Shown: positions 15,726 to 24,437 of the stretch, piece by piece | Numbering within the stretch: position 1 is the first letter of the stretch | Layout: each line of letters begins with the position of its first letter | Source: a virus | Virus record (IMG/VR): IMGVR_UViG_3300037325_000356 | Location: 1 to 63,906 of that record | Length of the DNA stretch: 63,906 nt | Direction: 5' to 3' (one strand) | The notes under the pieces: generated by a model | Seen by the model: only the letters and a program-made list of their open reading frames with translations | The model's database searches: none | What the model was told of the DNA's origin: nothing | Program-made: the position numbers and the translations under genes

Positions 15726-17423
15726 CTAGAACCCTAACCAGTCGGCTGTTTCCGTCGCATCACCTGCTAACTCGTTAAATTCTCGGTTTGCCTTCACATA
15801 CTCGCTAGAACCCCCTTTTTTGCAACCCCATAGCTCGAAAATCGTGTCCCCTTTATTTCTTGTCCTCAAAGACTCTCGAATTGCTGAAACCATCTCGTCT
15901 TTCGTCAAGTGTTTAAGACCATAAACGACCTCTAACTGGCTGAACTCAGGGCCCTGCAATGGTTCGCTTCTGTCGTTAGTTGGTGAAGGTTGAACACGTC
16001 CGCTGCCCCTTTTTGGGCTTTGGGTTTTGGTATCTGCTGCCCAATAGTCCTCTAATTCGACTTCGGGTTCGGGTAAGTCAGCCATCAAAAGACTTAAAGA
16101 CGGGTCGCTGTTGCCGGGTTCGTTACTCTCGGTATCGGGTTGATATTTGACAGCAAAAGCATTTTTTCTTACCATACCCGGCAACTTGCAGCGTAACTGA
16201 TATGCGGGTTCTGCCTCACCTGATATCGGGTTTTGTTGACCGATAATTTCTATTTCTAGCATTGCCGTCTTGATTAAAGTTGCAATCCCTGCTGACTTCT
16301 TGCCTCCCAATCCTGTGATAGTGTTAGTGTGACCGCAGATAGTAGCGTAACATTTGACTTTCCTGATGTCGGTCAAACATTGTAACAAGAAATCGGCAGC
16401 CCCGTCACACCGTGAACCCCACATGGTGAACTCGTCACAGATAATAGAGAACGGTTCAAAAACCGGGTTATCTTCCTCAGCAACTCGTTTGTAACGGCGG
16501 GTTACTTCTTGACAAAATGCAATCAACCGCAGATCAATTTCTGCATAGTTAAAGCCTTTTCCATACACCGTGCAACCTTTCCAACTACCGAGAGAATAGT
16601 GAGGATCTAAAACTTCTACTCTGTGCTTTGCGTTCAGTTTTCCCTCTGCTATCTTTTTCACAAAGGTAGTTTTACCGCTACCAGGTGCTCCAAAAACTAA
16701 CGCGACAGGGAATGCAGTTAGAGGCGGTAGAATGTAATCCGTCCCGACGATCGGGCTAGATTTTTCTTTGTCAGATTCGACTATCTGCTTACTTTTTTTG
16801 CTTTCGGTAACTTTTGTGCTTGGATCAGTTTGATCGTCTAGTGTACCGGGATCACCATACGGCAAGGCATACTGGAAGCGTGTAGCGTCTGGCGTGTAAC
16901 CGATCGCCTGATGAAAATCGTAATTTATCTGTGCCGCTTCCAAATTGTTCTCCATCTCTAGCCGATCGTGCTGCCGTGAGAGAGCAGCCATTGACTCCAT
17001 CTCATCCGATGCTTTACGCTGTTTTTTAGCCGTAATGTGTGCTGTAGTTTGAATATCTCCTACAAACTTCTGCCATTTTAAATCTTTACCTGCTACGTGC
17101 CATAAGCCACCGAAAGCGATAGCACCCGCTAACCAACCAAAACCACGCAAAGCACCGCTACTACCTTCTGCTTTGACAATTTCCGCCCCCTTTGGTACTA
17201 TCCAATATGGCTGCGTTCTTTCTCCTAATGAAGTCTTAAACGTAATCATCGGATCTAGTTTTAGGTCAGCCGATCCTAATGCTATCCCTAATCCTCCTAT
17301 TACTGCCAACACACCCATAATTAGACGCGGCGATATATTAGGCGAACCCGGTAGATGTACCCGTCTGGCTTCATTCTCGATCGAATCATAGAGAGTCTGA
17401 GCAGTTTTAGTATTGTTCGTCAT
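15726..17423 (-). CDS. Membrane-anchored P-loop ATPase (FtsK/HerA-like)
   Basis: A 565-residue protein starting MTNNTKTAQ, overlapping the upstream gene by 17 bases. Two N-terminal membrane segments (around residues 30-50 and 95-115) precede a coiled stretch and the ATPase: Walker A FGAPGSGKTTF near residue 243, Walker B FSIICDEFTMW near 328, then a sensor-like TICGHTN. This architecture fits FtsK/HerA/VirD4-type motors that move DNA or protein at the membrane. The C-terminal 120 residues are Pro/Ser/Glu-rich with a helical end. It closes an operon of membrane and coiled-coil proteins, which suggests a DNA-transfer, partition or cell-entry complex; this is inference. Confidence 0.7.
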   Translation of the reverse strand: MTNNTKTAQTLYDSIENEARRVHLPGSPNISPRLIMGVLAVIGGLGIALGSADLKLDPMITFKTSLGERTQPYWIVPKGAEIVKAEGSSGALRGFGWLAGAIAFGGLWHVAGKDLKWQKFVGDIQTTAHITAKKQRKASDEMESMAALSRQHDRLEMENNLEAAQINYDFHQAIGYTPDATRFQYALPYGDPGTLDDQTDPSTKVTESKKSKQIVESDKEKSSPIVGTDYILPPLTAFPVALVFGAPGSGKTTFVKKIAEGKLNAKHRVEVLDPHYSLGSWKGCTVYGKGFNYAEIDLRLIAFCQEVTRRYKRVAEEDNPVFEPFSIICDEFTMWGSRCDGAADFLLQCLTDIRKVKCYATICGHTNTITGLGGKKSAGIATLIKTAMLEIEIIGQQNPISGEAEPAYQLRCKLPGMVRKNAFAVKYQPDTESNEPGNSDPSLSLLMADLPEPEVELEDYWAADTKTQSPKRGSGRVQPSPTNDRSEPLQGPEFSQLEVVYGLKHLTKDEMVSAIRESLRTRNKGDTIFELWGCKKGGSSEYVKANREFNELAGDATETADWLGF

Positions 17424-17940
17424 TATCGTTCGCTCCTTCTGTTGATGCACTATTCGCGCTTTGTTTGATGATTCCAAAAATGCAACCAACGATTAACAGC
17501 AAAGCACCTACCATAATGGGGATGCCATACAGCGTTATAAAATCGTTAACGGCTAACCCTACGGCTAAAATACTATCCCATTCCGCCCCTATTTGACCGA
17601 GGGATACAGCCGTTAATATCTTCTGATATCGCTCTCGTTTTGTGTCGGTATTTTCAAAGATAGATCCCTTTACTAATACCAAAAAAGTGATCGCTTTAAC
17701 AAACATTCCTCCAAAACTGAAAATAGGCAAAACTCGACAGATAAACACTACCCCCCCCGTTGTCGCCATCCAAAAACCGAATTTAGCCACGCTTTGCATT
17801 GCTTCAGCAAATTCGATCCGCCCTTGATTAATTAACACAATGTCGGTTAATTCGTTTGCCTCTCGGTTTGCTTGGTATTGTTGCCTGTCTGATTCTTCCT
17901 GATATGCCTCAAAATTGTGTGCGAGTGCTAGACTGTCCAT
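17407..17940 (-). CDS. Multi-pass membrane protein of the ATPase operon
   Basis: A 177-residue protein with hydrophobic segments around residues 55-90 (a pair) and 110-160 (TLYGIPIMVGALLLIVGCIF), so three or four membrane helices, and a polar tail. An AGAGAGAGAAAAC leader precedes the ATG. It overlaps the ATPase gene by 17 bases and is probably its membrane partner. No family recognised. Confidence 0.7.
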   Translation of the reverse strand: MDSLALAHNFEAYQEESDRQQYQANREANELTDIVLINQGRIEFAEAMQSVAKFGFWMATTGGVVFICRVLPIFSFGGMFVKAITFLVLVKGSIFENTDTKRERYQKILTAVSLGQIGAEWDSILAVGLAVNDFITLYGIPIMVGALLLIVGCIFGIIKQSANSASTEGANDNDEQY

Positions 17941-17998
17941 GTTTTCTCTCTCTCTCTAACGGTTTACCTTTACATTTTCTAAGAAATAGTCACGCAGG

Positions 17999-18703
17999 CT
18001 AGAATCGGAATGCTTGATTAACTTTCTGCCAGAAACCGCCACTAGATACGGCTGTATTTCCCCCGCTTAAAAGATTTCCCCCGCTATTAGCTGTTTCGCC
18101 TTTTAGTGCGGCTCTGAATTGTGCTGCTTCTATTTGGTTTTGCCTTGATGCGGCGATCGAATTTCTGCTTTGTTGGCTGGCGAGTTGCTGTTTTTGTGCA
18201 TACGCTTGAGTTATTGCCGCCTCGGACAGACCGTGTTTGTAATTTTGGAATGCGATCGCTTTTTGTGATTTACTGCTAGCTAGAGTATGATCTAATCGGC
18301 TTTTGTTCGCAATCTCTAAAAGTGCCAGTTTTTTTCTGTGTTCGATCAGTAAGACTGCGGACTGATATTGTGCTGAACTTTTCTCACCTGTCGCGATTAG
18401 ATTTTCGATAGCAATATCGGTTCTAAATCCGTGTTGTGCAAGCGACAAGCACTCAGCTTCAATCTTTACCAGAAGATCCATAATTTTCTTCTGGTTAGCG
18501 GCATAAGCTTTAGTTCGAGTCAACTGCCGCTGGGCTTCCTTTGCGTTTGCGTATGATGCCGCAACTTCAGATGTTGAAACGCCGCCCGCATTTTTAAGCC
18601 CTAACCCTAGATTCTTTTCTACCCGCCCCGTGTTAGGACTTTTAGCCATAACACGCGATTCATAAGCTAACCGACCTGCTGATTGACCTGCTGATTGTAT
18701 CAT
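17999..18703 (-). CDS. Ala/Gln-rich helical protein of the ATPase operon
   Basis: A 234-residue protein, nearly all helical (AYANAKEAQRQLTRTKAYAANQ, long stretches of Q/A/K), with a Gly/Ser-rich stretch (GGNLLSGGNTAVSSGG) near the C-terminus. Coiled-coil or filament-like. No known family. GAGAGAGAAAACG precedes the ATG. It is the gene before the multi-pass membrane protein; a pilus or scaffold part is conceivable but unproven. Confidence 0.6.
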   Translation of the reverse strand: MIQSAGQSAGRLAYESRVMAKSPNTGRVEKNLGLGLKNAGGVSTSEVAASYANAKEAQRQLTRTKAYAANQKKIMDLLVKIEAECLSLAQHGFRTDIAIENLIATGEKSSAQYQSAVLLIEHRKKLALLEIANKSRLDHTLASSKSQKAIAFQNYKHGLSEAAITQAYAQKQQLASQQSRNSIAASRQNQIEAAQFRAALKGETANSGGNLLSGGNTAVSSGGFWQKVNQAFRF

Positions 18704-18750
18704 CGTTTTCTCTCTCTCTAAACAACTGTGGGATTACACGAAACGTGAAC

Positions 18751-18912
18751 TTAGCCAATCATGGGAGATGCTGCTAGAAAAATATAATGTTCACAACTTC
18801 TGTGCTGTGACAATATAGCTAGCAATTGTTTTTTCGCCTTCTGCACCGTCTGAATAATTAATCGCATATCATCCCTTTTGTTCTGTTTACTTTCAATTCT
18901 TTCGAGTAACAC
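18751..18912 (-). CDS. Possible small protein (GTG start)
   Basis: A 53-residue frame beginning GTG TTA CTC with GAAAGG seven bases upstream; an inner ATG with AAAGGG would give 38 residues. Sequence is basic and helical (RLIIQTVQKAKKQLLAIL). It fills the only sizeable gap in the ATPase operon and is open well upstream of the GTG. Weak evidence only. Confidence 0.35.
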   Translation of the reverse strand: MLLERIESKQNKRDDMRLIIQTVQKAKKQLLAILSQHRSCEHYIFLAASPMIG

Positions 18913-18941
18913 TATCGCCCTTTCTAATAGGGCGACCTGTG

Positions 18942-19412
18942 TCAGTGTGAGACTTTGTTGAAATCGAAAGTCAGAAAATCTTCTAACTTTTTTTTAAGCT
19001 CGTCAGCCTCTGTTTCATCCTGCAAAAATCCTAAGTCTCCCAATACTGCCAGCGGATCATAATTTGCAGCATTGTGTTCAAGACTTGCGACAATATCCTC
19101 TAACCGTGCTATTTGTGCCGCTGTCCGCTTGTCAGCATAACCCGCAAGTTGCGCGCCAGATTCAATCGCTGCTAGATTTTGTCCTGTCTGATAACCTCTG
19201 GCAGCCGTCAGTCTTTGCTCTGTTTCGTTTAGCTGTTGGAGCGTTTTAAAAGCTGTTGCCTTTTGTTGGTTCTCCAGATCATGCCCTTCGGTTTTCGCCA
19301 ATGCCTCGGTTTTTTTGCCTCGTGGTTTTCTTTCTTTTTTCGGGGCGGCGTTTACCGCATCCCCTTCATTTTCACTCTCAGACGCTGATCCTAATGCGGC
19401 TCTAGCATTCAT
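18942..19412 (-). CDS. Coiled-coil hypothetical protein
   Basis: A 156-residue protein: acidic N-terminus, a basic patch (PKKERKPRGKKTEA), then continuous helix (QLNETEQRLTAARGYQ, AAQIARLEDIVASLEH) and an acidic C-terminus. Ribosome binding site AGAGAGAGTAAGTT. Its ATG starts 3 bases after the stop of the preceding gene. Function unknown; operon context suggests assembly with the ATPase. Confidence 0.6.
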   Translation of the reverse strand: MNARAALGSASESENEGDAVNAAPKKERKPRGKKTEALAKTEGHDLENQQKATAFKTLQQLNETEQRLTAARGYQTGQNLAAIESGAQLAGYADKRTAAQIARLEDIVASLEHNAANYDPLAVLGDLGFLQDETEADELKKKLEDFLTFDFNKVSH

Positions 19413-19415
19413 AAC

Positions 19416-19922
19416 TTACTCTCTCTCTTGTGTGTGTGTTTCGATACTTTCTGAACTGATTACAGAAGCCTCTAACTGTTTCTGTTTCTCTGAGAAATCC
19501 ACCGTAAATAAAGTGGGGTTAGTCTCGATCAGAGTCTTATTTGGTTGGCAATTTTTTGCTCCTAAAAGCTGCCTAAGTTTCTCTAATTGTCTCTGACAAA
19601 ATTGTTGATATTCCGTTAAATCCGGCCGCTCTTTCCTCCCTTCTCCTTTCCGTGGCAGAAAAGACAAACCAGCAAAATATTGGGGTAATACCGCCGCAAA
19701 ATCATCCTCTCTGTTATAGAGTGTTTGACTTGAAATGTTTAACTCTCTCGCAAGAATTGCACGTTTCCCAAAATCTTTAGGTTTCGGAGTTTCTAAAAGT
19801 AACGGGGATACACCATCACTCTGCAACTCTTCTAAAATTTGTTTCACGGCCTTATTTTTAGCGCTCCTTTCTGATGGTTTTTTGACTTGTTTTTTGGCGT
19901 GTTTCTTGGTTGTCTGTGGCAT
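19416..19922 (-). CDS. Lys-rich HTH-like protein (possible regulator or small terminase)
   Basis: A 168-residue protein. N-terminal 30 residues are strongly basic (KKHAKKQVKKPSERSAKNK). Residues 45-75 (KRAILARELNISSQTLYNREDDF) read as a helix-turn-helix. The rest is helical and polar. Could be the operon's DNA-binding subunit; small terminase subunits have a similar layout, but it is 8 kb from terL. Start ATG is 10 bases after the small membrane protein. Confidence 0.5.
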   Translation of the reverse strand: MPQTTKKHAKKQVKKPSERSAKNKAVKQILEELQSDGVSPLLLETPKPKDFGKRAILARELNISSQTLYNREDDFAAVLPQYFAGLSFLPRKGEGRKERPDLTEYQQFCQRQLEKLRQLLGAKNCQPNKTLIETNPTLFTVDFSEKQKQLEASVISSESIETHTQERE

Positions 19923-19931
19923 TCTATTAGA

Positions 19932-20072
19932 TTATCTACCTCTATCTGTTTGCTCGAATCGGTTGTAGTCAGTTCCATGATGTTTGTCGCTGTATCTTGC
20001 CATTGTTACTCCAACGAAAAACAATAAGCCGACCAACATTAACGTATCACCTGCTTTGGATAAGAATTTCAT
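19932..20072 (-). CDS. 46-residue single-span membrane protein
   Basis: Short frame starting ATG AAA TTC TTA behind AGAGAGAGAGAAAAGC. One hydrophobic segment (TLMLVGLLFFVGVTM) and a polar His/Asp/Arg tail. First gene of the membrane-ATPase operon, ten bases before the next start. Too short for most gene finders; strong ribosome binding site and position support it. Confidence 0.7.
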   Translation of the reverse strand: MKFLSKAGDTLMLVGLLFFVGVTMARYSDKHHGTDYNRFEQTDRGR

Positions 20073-20161
20073 GATGCTTTTCTCTCTCTCTTTTGTTTGT
20101 TTTGGTTGAACGCCGACTTATTTATCGGCACCATCCGATCGTGCTGTGCACCTACTTCCTC

Positions 20162-20190
20162 AATATAGCAACAGGAACGGTTTATGTCAA
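20162..20190 (-). promoter_or_regulatory. Class I promoter of the membrane-ATPase operon
   Basis: TTGACA (20185-20190), 17-base spacer, TATATT (20162-20167). The ~85-base leader contains GCCGATAAATAAGTCGGC, a small hairpin at 20112-20129. Confidence 0.8.
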
Positions 20191-20353
20191 GGGTTTGGGT
20201 CAAGATATTTTTACAGAGTTTTTAGGGGCTTCACGGCACTTTAAGAGTCAAAACGATAAAAGATACGCATCAAGACAGGAACGTGTTCTAGCGGCTAAAA
20301 TGTGGCCAGTCCTAAAGCGGACTGCATTGCAGAGACACCGCCCTTTAATTTTC

Positions 20354-20461
20354 AGAAGCGAGGTTAGAAGTCCTCACCGTTACTGTTGTGTCTGTCGTTT
20401 CTACCTTCTTACTATTAGTAAGAGATCCGAACGACAGACACATCAATTAGAACTCGCTTCT
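20354..20461 (+). repeat. Nested-palindrome element, copy 9
   Basis: Full element. Bases 20191-20353 between the operon promoter and this copy hold no visible gene. Confidence 0.9.
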
Positions 20462-20565
20462 AGGTTGTGTTTTACCTGACTCTAGTATTCGGGAATTTTA
20501 GGCGAGAATTGAAGGGGAAAAGTGCCACCCGTCCGCCCGTCCGCCCAAAGCCGATCGGTTAGGGT

Positions 20566-20880
20566 TCCGTTCAGACAGACTCAACCGTGAACTCATCTGA
20601 ACGGTTACAGGGAGGTGCGTTCAGGCGTTCAGACAATCGTTCAGAAAATTTAATGAGAGGCTTTTAGAGGCGTTCAGACACTCTGAACGTAAAAAATAAG
20701 GAGTAAACGATTATCGCCTCTAACCTGTACAGTGCGCGACGTTCAGACGTTCAGACAACCGTTCAGCCGTATTCAGCCGTGAACTCGTCTAAATGGGTAC
20801 AGTGCGCGAGGTTCAGGCGTTCAGACAAGCGTTCAGACTAGCGTTCAATACTCTGAACGCCTGAATAATCGAACACCGCC
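20566..20880 (+). repeat. GTTCAGA/TCTGAAC repeat array C
   Basis: Contains the dyad GTTCAGACACTCTGAAC at 20674 and the same AAAATTTAATGAGAGGC block as arrays A and D. Confidence 0.85.
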
Positions 20881-20913
20881 CGATCGCCCGTCCGCCCCGC
20901 CCGGTCAATTTTC

Positions 20914-21025
20914 AGAAGCGAGTTCACAATTCCATCACCACCTTTACTGTAGAGTCTGTAGTTTAAGTTGTCTTACTATTAGTAAGAGATCCAAACGACA
21001 AACTCATCAGCTAGAACTCGCCTCT
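20914..21025 (+). repeat. Nested-palindrome element, copy 10
   Basis: Slightly longer copy (CATCACCACC insertion), right arm CGCCTCT. Confidence 0.9.
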
Positions 21026-21082
21026 AGTCAGAACTTTACCTGACTCTAGTATTGAGGAATTTTAGGCGAGAATTGAAGGTGC

Positions 21083-21206
21083 GATCGCTCTGAGACTAAC
21101 GGCAAGAGAGAAAAGTTGGTAGACCTTGACAAGCTTTTTCCACGATCCATTTATGTGCATAGCGTGATTGTAATGAAGAAGCTAGCCCGATCGCCCGTTG
21201 GGAGCC
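21083..21206 (+). repeat. 124-bp duplicated non-coding segment, copy 2
   Basis: Nearly identical to 5828-5951; here followed by tandem GATCGCCC / ATCGGTTCCAACCGTCC units up to 21290. Confidence 0.9.
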
Positions 21207-21298
21207 CGCCCGATCGCCCGATCGGTTCCAACCGTCCGCCCGATCGCCCGATCGGTTCCAACCGTCCGCCCGCCCGATCGCCGCGGGCGTGATTCTTC

Positions 21299-21410
21299 AG
21301 AAGCGAGTTCACAATTCCATCACCACCTTTACTGTAGAGTCTGTGTTTTAATTTGTCTTACTATTAGTAAGAGATCGAAACGACAAACTCATCAGCTAGA
21401 ACTCGCCTCT
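21299..21410 (+). repeat. Nested-palindrome element, copy 11
   Basis: Shares the CATCACCACC insertion with copy 10, its closest relative. Confidence 0.9.
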
Positions 21411-21458
21411 AGTCAGCACTTTACCTGACTCTAGTATTCGTGGATTTTGGCAAGAAAA

Positions 21459-21486
21459 AACCCGGTGATCGGGAGATCGCCGGGTT
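21459..21486 (-). terminator. Terminator of the KilA-N gene
   Basis: AACCCGGCGATC/GATCACCGGGTT and TTTTTT on the minus strand. Confidence 0.85.
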
Positions 21487-21503
21487 GTTTTAGGCTTTGG
21501 GAG

Positions 21504-22283
21504 CTACATCAAATCTCGAACAGTTTCAACCATCGACTCTACCCATTTGGTGTGTTGGTAGCTGGTGTTGTCTTCAAGCCGTCCAGTGGCAATCGTGTTG
21601 GAAGAATACGGTTTGCCCTTCTCTGTTGGCAAATAGGCGGGTTCAGTCTTGCCCTTGCTATGATTCTTTACCTGATACCCGTGGTGCGTCAACAGCGCGT
21701 TAATTACCCGTCCTGAGACTCCTAACCGATCGCCGATCGCCGTGGGAGTTAGCAGTATTTCTGCTATCGGGGTGTTGGCTGCTAGTAGCGAGTGCCCGGC
21801 ATTGACACTTTGCTTTAGTTCGGGATGATATCGTTGGACTTCATTTAGCAACATCCCATCAACTAGCGCGGCTGGTACGCTAGACATCGCCGATCGCAGC
21901 AAGTCTAAATGTGCCGTGGTTAATGCAGGTTGCTCGACTTGCGGGGCGATCGATACCGTCCCTTCAGTCATCAAGGTTTTAATCTGCTGGGACACCCACA
22001 CTCGGAATTTCACATTGCACCACGCCGCGAAGTCGATCGCCACTTCCTCAATTGCCCATGTCCCTTGTTTTTCAGGGATGCCTCCTTGATTTGTTTCCGT
22101 TACGGGGATTCCCGTAACGGAAACAAACTCTTCCAGGAAATCGATTGTACTGCTTAATCGGGTGTAGTCATTTACTTTTTTCCCTGTCGCCTTAGCCATA
22201 TCGGTTAGCGAAACCCAAACCCGATTGCCCCGCATCTCGAACCGAATATTCTTGCCAGCAAAGTCCAAAATTGTTAAGGTCAT
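21504..22283 (-). CDS. KilA-N domain protein with C-terminal phage domain
   Basis: A 259-residue protein. Residues 15-105 form a KilA-N module (RGNRVWVSLTDMAKATGKK, VAIDFAAWCNVKFRVWVSQQI), paralogous to 4223-4555. The C-terminal part (TPTAIGDRLGVSGRVINALLTHHGYQ) looks like a winged-helix or HTH of the kind found after KilA-N/BRO domains, ending PAYLPTEKGKPYSS. Expected to be a DNA-binding regulator. Monocistronic cassette with promoter, GA leader and terminator; its leader and first four codons recur at 9866. Confidence 0.85.
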   Translation of the reverse strand: MTLTILDFAGKNIRFEMRGNRVWVSLTDMAKATGKKVNDYTRLSSTIDFLEEFVSVTGIPVTETNQGGIPEKQGTWAIEEVAIDFAAWCNVKFRVWVSQQIKTLMTEGTVSIAPQVEQPALTTAHLDLLRSAMSSVPAALVDGMLLNEVQRYHPELKQSVNAGHSLLAANTPIAEILLTPTAIGDRLGVSGRVINALLTHHGYQVKNHSKGKTEPAYLPTEKGKPYSSNTIATGRLEDNTSYQHTKWVESMVETVRDLM

Positions 22284-22313
22284 CTTTTTTCTCTCTCTCG
22301 TTACTGTTTTTTC

Positions 22314-22343
22314 AGTCTACCACACACAAACACTTTATGTTAA
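22314..22343 (-). promoter_or_regulatory. Class I promoter of the KilA-N gene
   Basis: TTAACA (22338-22343), 18-base spacer ending GTGTGG, TAGACT (22314-22319); the palindrome starts 12 bases upstream. Confidence 0.8.
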
Positions 22344-22355
22344 TGGTTTGTATTC

Positions 22356-22463
22356 AGAAGCGAGGTATCAATTCCTCATCGTTACTGTAGAGTCTGTCGT
22401 TTTTACCTTCTTACTATTAGTAAGAGATCCAAACGACAGACACAGCAACTAGCACCCGCTTCT
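22356..22463 (+). repeat. Nested-palindrome element, copy 12
   Basis: Full element, right arm GCACCCGCTTCT. Confidence 0.9.
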
Positions 22464-22511
22464 ATCCTCCCTTTTACCTGACTCTAGTATTGAGGGATTT
22501 AGGCAAGAAAA

Positions 22512-22539
22512 AACCCGGCGATCGGGAGATCGTCGGGTG
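22512..22539 (-). terminator. Terminator of the C5 methyltransferase gene
   Basis: CACCCGACGATC/GATCGCCGGGTT hairpin with T-run on the minus strand, four bases past the stop. Confidence 0.8.
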
Positions 22540-22543
22540 GTTT

Positions 22544-23608
22544 TCAGGTCAAGCAATCGCGGCCCCCGTCGGCTGTCTTTTTCGAGTTGCGGTGTGATTC
22601 TCTCTCGCATCGGATCAATTCCCGACAGATGGCGGCGGCTAGCGGTACAGCAACACCATTTCCAGCAACAAACCCGGTGATTATCTCGTTACCCATCAAG
22701 TAATAATCTGGCGCACCTTGCAAAGCCAAAAGACAGCGGCTTGATAGTTTATAACCTATCGCCTCCCCTAGCGGTTTGTTAAAATCTGATTGCATGACTA
22801 TCACGGGCCGCCATCCCCCCGATCGCAATCCCTCGCAAGCTCTGACTGTCGGAGATTGATCGTTATATTTGTGCACCCCAGGTTTATTGCAATCACTACC
22901 CGCTCCACCAACTAATAATGCAACATCATTAGGAGATATCAAGCCTTTATCTAATGCTTTACGAATTGCTTCTATTTGGTATGGTGCAAGTAGTTTTGTT
23001 TTACAATTGTGCACCCATCTTTCCAGACTCTGATACCATCCAACACGGCTAACAAAATGCCGATCGATATCAAATCGCTGCATTATATCCGGTTCCCGTG
23101 ATGCTATCAAAATAAATCGTTCTCTGTTTTGTGGCACTCCAAACTCTCTCGCGTTTATTGGGCTTGACCATACAGTGTATCTCGCTTTTTTGAGAGCGTC
23201 TAAAATCATCTGGAATGCCTTTGTTTTTTCGTAGGCTGGCACATTTTCTAACACGAAAAACCGAGGGCTCACTCTTTCAAAGGCTCTAACCGTGGCTGCT
23301 GCTAGTTCGCAGTCTAGATATAATGCCTCTGTTTTTGCTCCCTCTGAATTATGCCGCTTTGCACGGCTGCTATTTTTACACGGTGGTGATGCTTGCAACA
23401 TCCAAATATTCGTATAGTCTCCCCATTCATTGTCCGCCAGACTTCGGATGTCTCCATCTAAAATATCACATCCATGATTTAAATGATAAATTTTGGCTTT
23501 TTTGCTGTCTAATTCGATCGCACCCGCTGGAATTAAACCCGCTTGTTTTGCTCCTTCTGTGAACAATCCCCCGCCAGCAAATAGCGTTAATATTTTCCGA
23601 TCTGTCAT
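22544..23608 (-). CDS. DNA cytosine-5 methyltransferase
   Basis: A 354-residue protein of the Dcm type. Motif I TLFAGGGLFTEGAKQAG at the N-terminus, catalytic motif IV SPPCKNSSRAKR near residue 76 (Cys nucleophile), motif VI FVLENVPAY near 117, motif VIII with REFGVPQNRERFILIA near 160, motif IX/X near the end (GNEIITGFVAGNGVAVPLA). The target-recognition region lies between about 180 and 300. It methylates cytosine in an unknown motif, probably shielding the DNA from host restriction. No restriction enzyme gene is nearby. GGAGAGAGG precedes the ATG. Confidence 0.9.
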   Translation of the reverse strand: MTDRKILTLFAGGGLFTEGAKQAGLIPAGAIELDSKKAKIYHLNHGCDILDGDIRSLADNEWGDYTNIWMLQASPPCKNSSRAKRHNSEGAKTEALYLDCELAAATVRAFERVSPRFFVLENVPAYEKTKAFQMILDALKKARYTVWSSPINAREFGVPQNRERFILIASREPDIMQRFDIDRHFVSRVGWYQSLERWVHNCKTKLLAPYQIEAIRKALDKGLISPNDVALLVGGAGSDCNKPGVHKYNDQSPTVRACEGLRSGGWRPVIVMQSDFNKPLGEAIGYKLSSRCLLALQGAPDYYLMGNEIITGFVAGNGVAVPLAAAICRELIRCERESHRNSKKTADGGRDCLT

Positions 23609-23670
23609 CTCAACCTCTCTCCTTAACTTTTTTCTAGCTTAACACACATAAAGACTTTTCACCTACAACA

Positions 23671-23705
23671 CACCCGTCAATTTGTGTTAAGAATTGACGG
23701 GTTTT
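23671..23705. terminator. Hairpin downstream of the Glu-tail gene
   Basis: ACCCGTCAATT/AATTGACGGGT stem with TTTTT on the + side; on the minus strand the T-tail is poor. Confidence 0.6.
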
Positions 23706-23711
23706 TACGGT

Positions 23712-24350
23712 TTATTCTTCTTTGGGTTCGACTTCTTCTTCTTCTTCTTTGGGTTCGACTTCTTCTTCTTCTTCTTCTTCTTCTGCTTTGGGTTCGACTT
23801 TATCGCTACCGGGTATAAACAGCCTTTTTTCAATGTCTGGACAGAACTCGCGATAGATATTTAACCGCAGCGCGATCGCCGATTGAAACAGATTATCAGG
23901 GATGATCAACTGTCCGTCTTCAAATGAAACTAGACCTTGGAAATCGCAATCACTCAGGCAAAAGTAACTGAAAAAGTTATGTTTACGATCAGGAGTGCTA
24001 GAGCCTAACACGAGATTTACTCGAACATTTAGGGAGTCGAGATGGTTCGCAATTAGCACTAGCAAACATTGCTCAACAGTGAAATCCTCAATTTGGAGAC
24101 ACCGCCCCACCTGTAACCAGAAATCAGAAACTTTGTTAAATCCTACTGCAAGGCGGCGGAATTGCTCGTTTGTTGGATCTTGGTTGCCCAAAACTTTTAA
24201 GGCTTCAGGCGGCAAGTGATCGGCAAGTTCAAAGGATTTCATGCAAACACTATTGTTAAAAGCTAGACGCTCTGCAATAGTCCATCGCTTGCTGATGCTT
24301 GCACTTTTGGGCTCTTGTGTTTGGTAGTACGGATTGATTGATCGTGTCAT
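23712..24350 (-). CDS. Hypothetical protein with Glu-rich repeat tail
   Basis: A 212-residue protein. Residues 1-180 look globular (LADHLPPEALKVLGNQ, FSYFCLSDCDFQGLV, IALRLNIYREFCPDIEK); the last 30 are VEPK-(E)n units repeated three times, encoded by a TTC-repeat. Family not recognised. Class I promoter, monocistronic. The acidic tail parallels that of the unrelated protein at 3814. Confidence 0.65.
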   Translation of the reverse strand: MTRSINPYYQTQEPKSASISKRWTIAERLAFNNSVCMKSFELADHLPPEALKVLGNQDPTNEQFRRLAVGFNKVSDFWLQVGRCLQIEDFTVEQCLLVLIANHLDSLNVRVNLVLGSSTPDRKHNFFSYFCLSDCDFQGLVSFEDGQLIIPDNLFQSAIALRLNIYREFCPDIEKRLFIPGSDKVEPKAEEEEEEEEVEPKEEEEEVEPKEE

Positions 24351-24386
24351 TTTTTTTTCTTTGGCTAACTTTGCTTGGCTTTGTTT

Positions 24387-24416
24387 ATCCTAACTTACAC
24401 ATACCGTTTATGTCAA
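24387..24416 (-). promoter_or_regulatory. Class I promoter of the gene at 23712
   Basis: TTGACA (24411-24416), 18-base spacer, TAGGAT (24387-24392). Confidence 0.8.
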
Positions 24417-24437
24417 TGGTATGTGTAGACATTTTTT

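Noticed and set aside
20093-20479. A + strand frame of 128 codons
   Set aside because: It spans the operon promoter and a palindrome element; the same shadow frames recur in every copy of the element.
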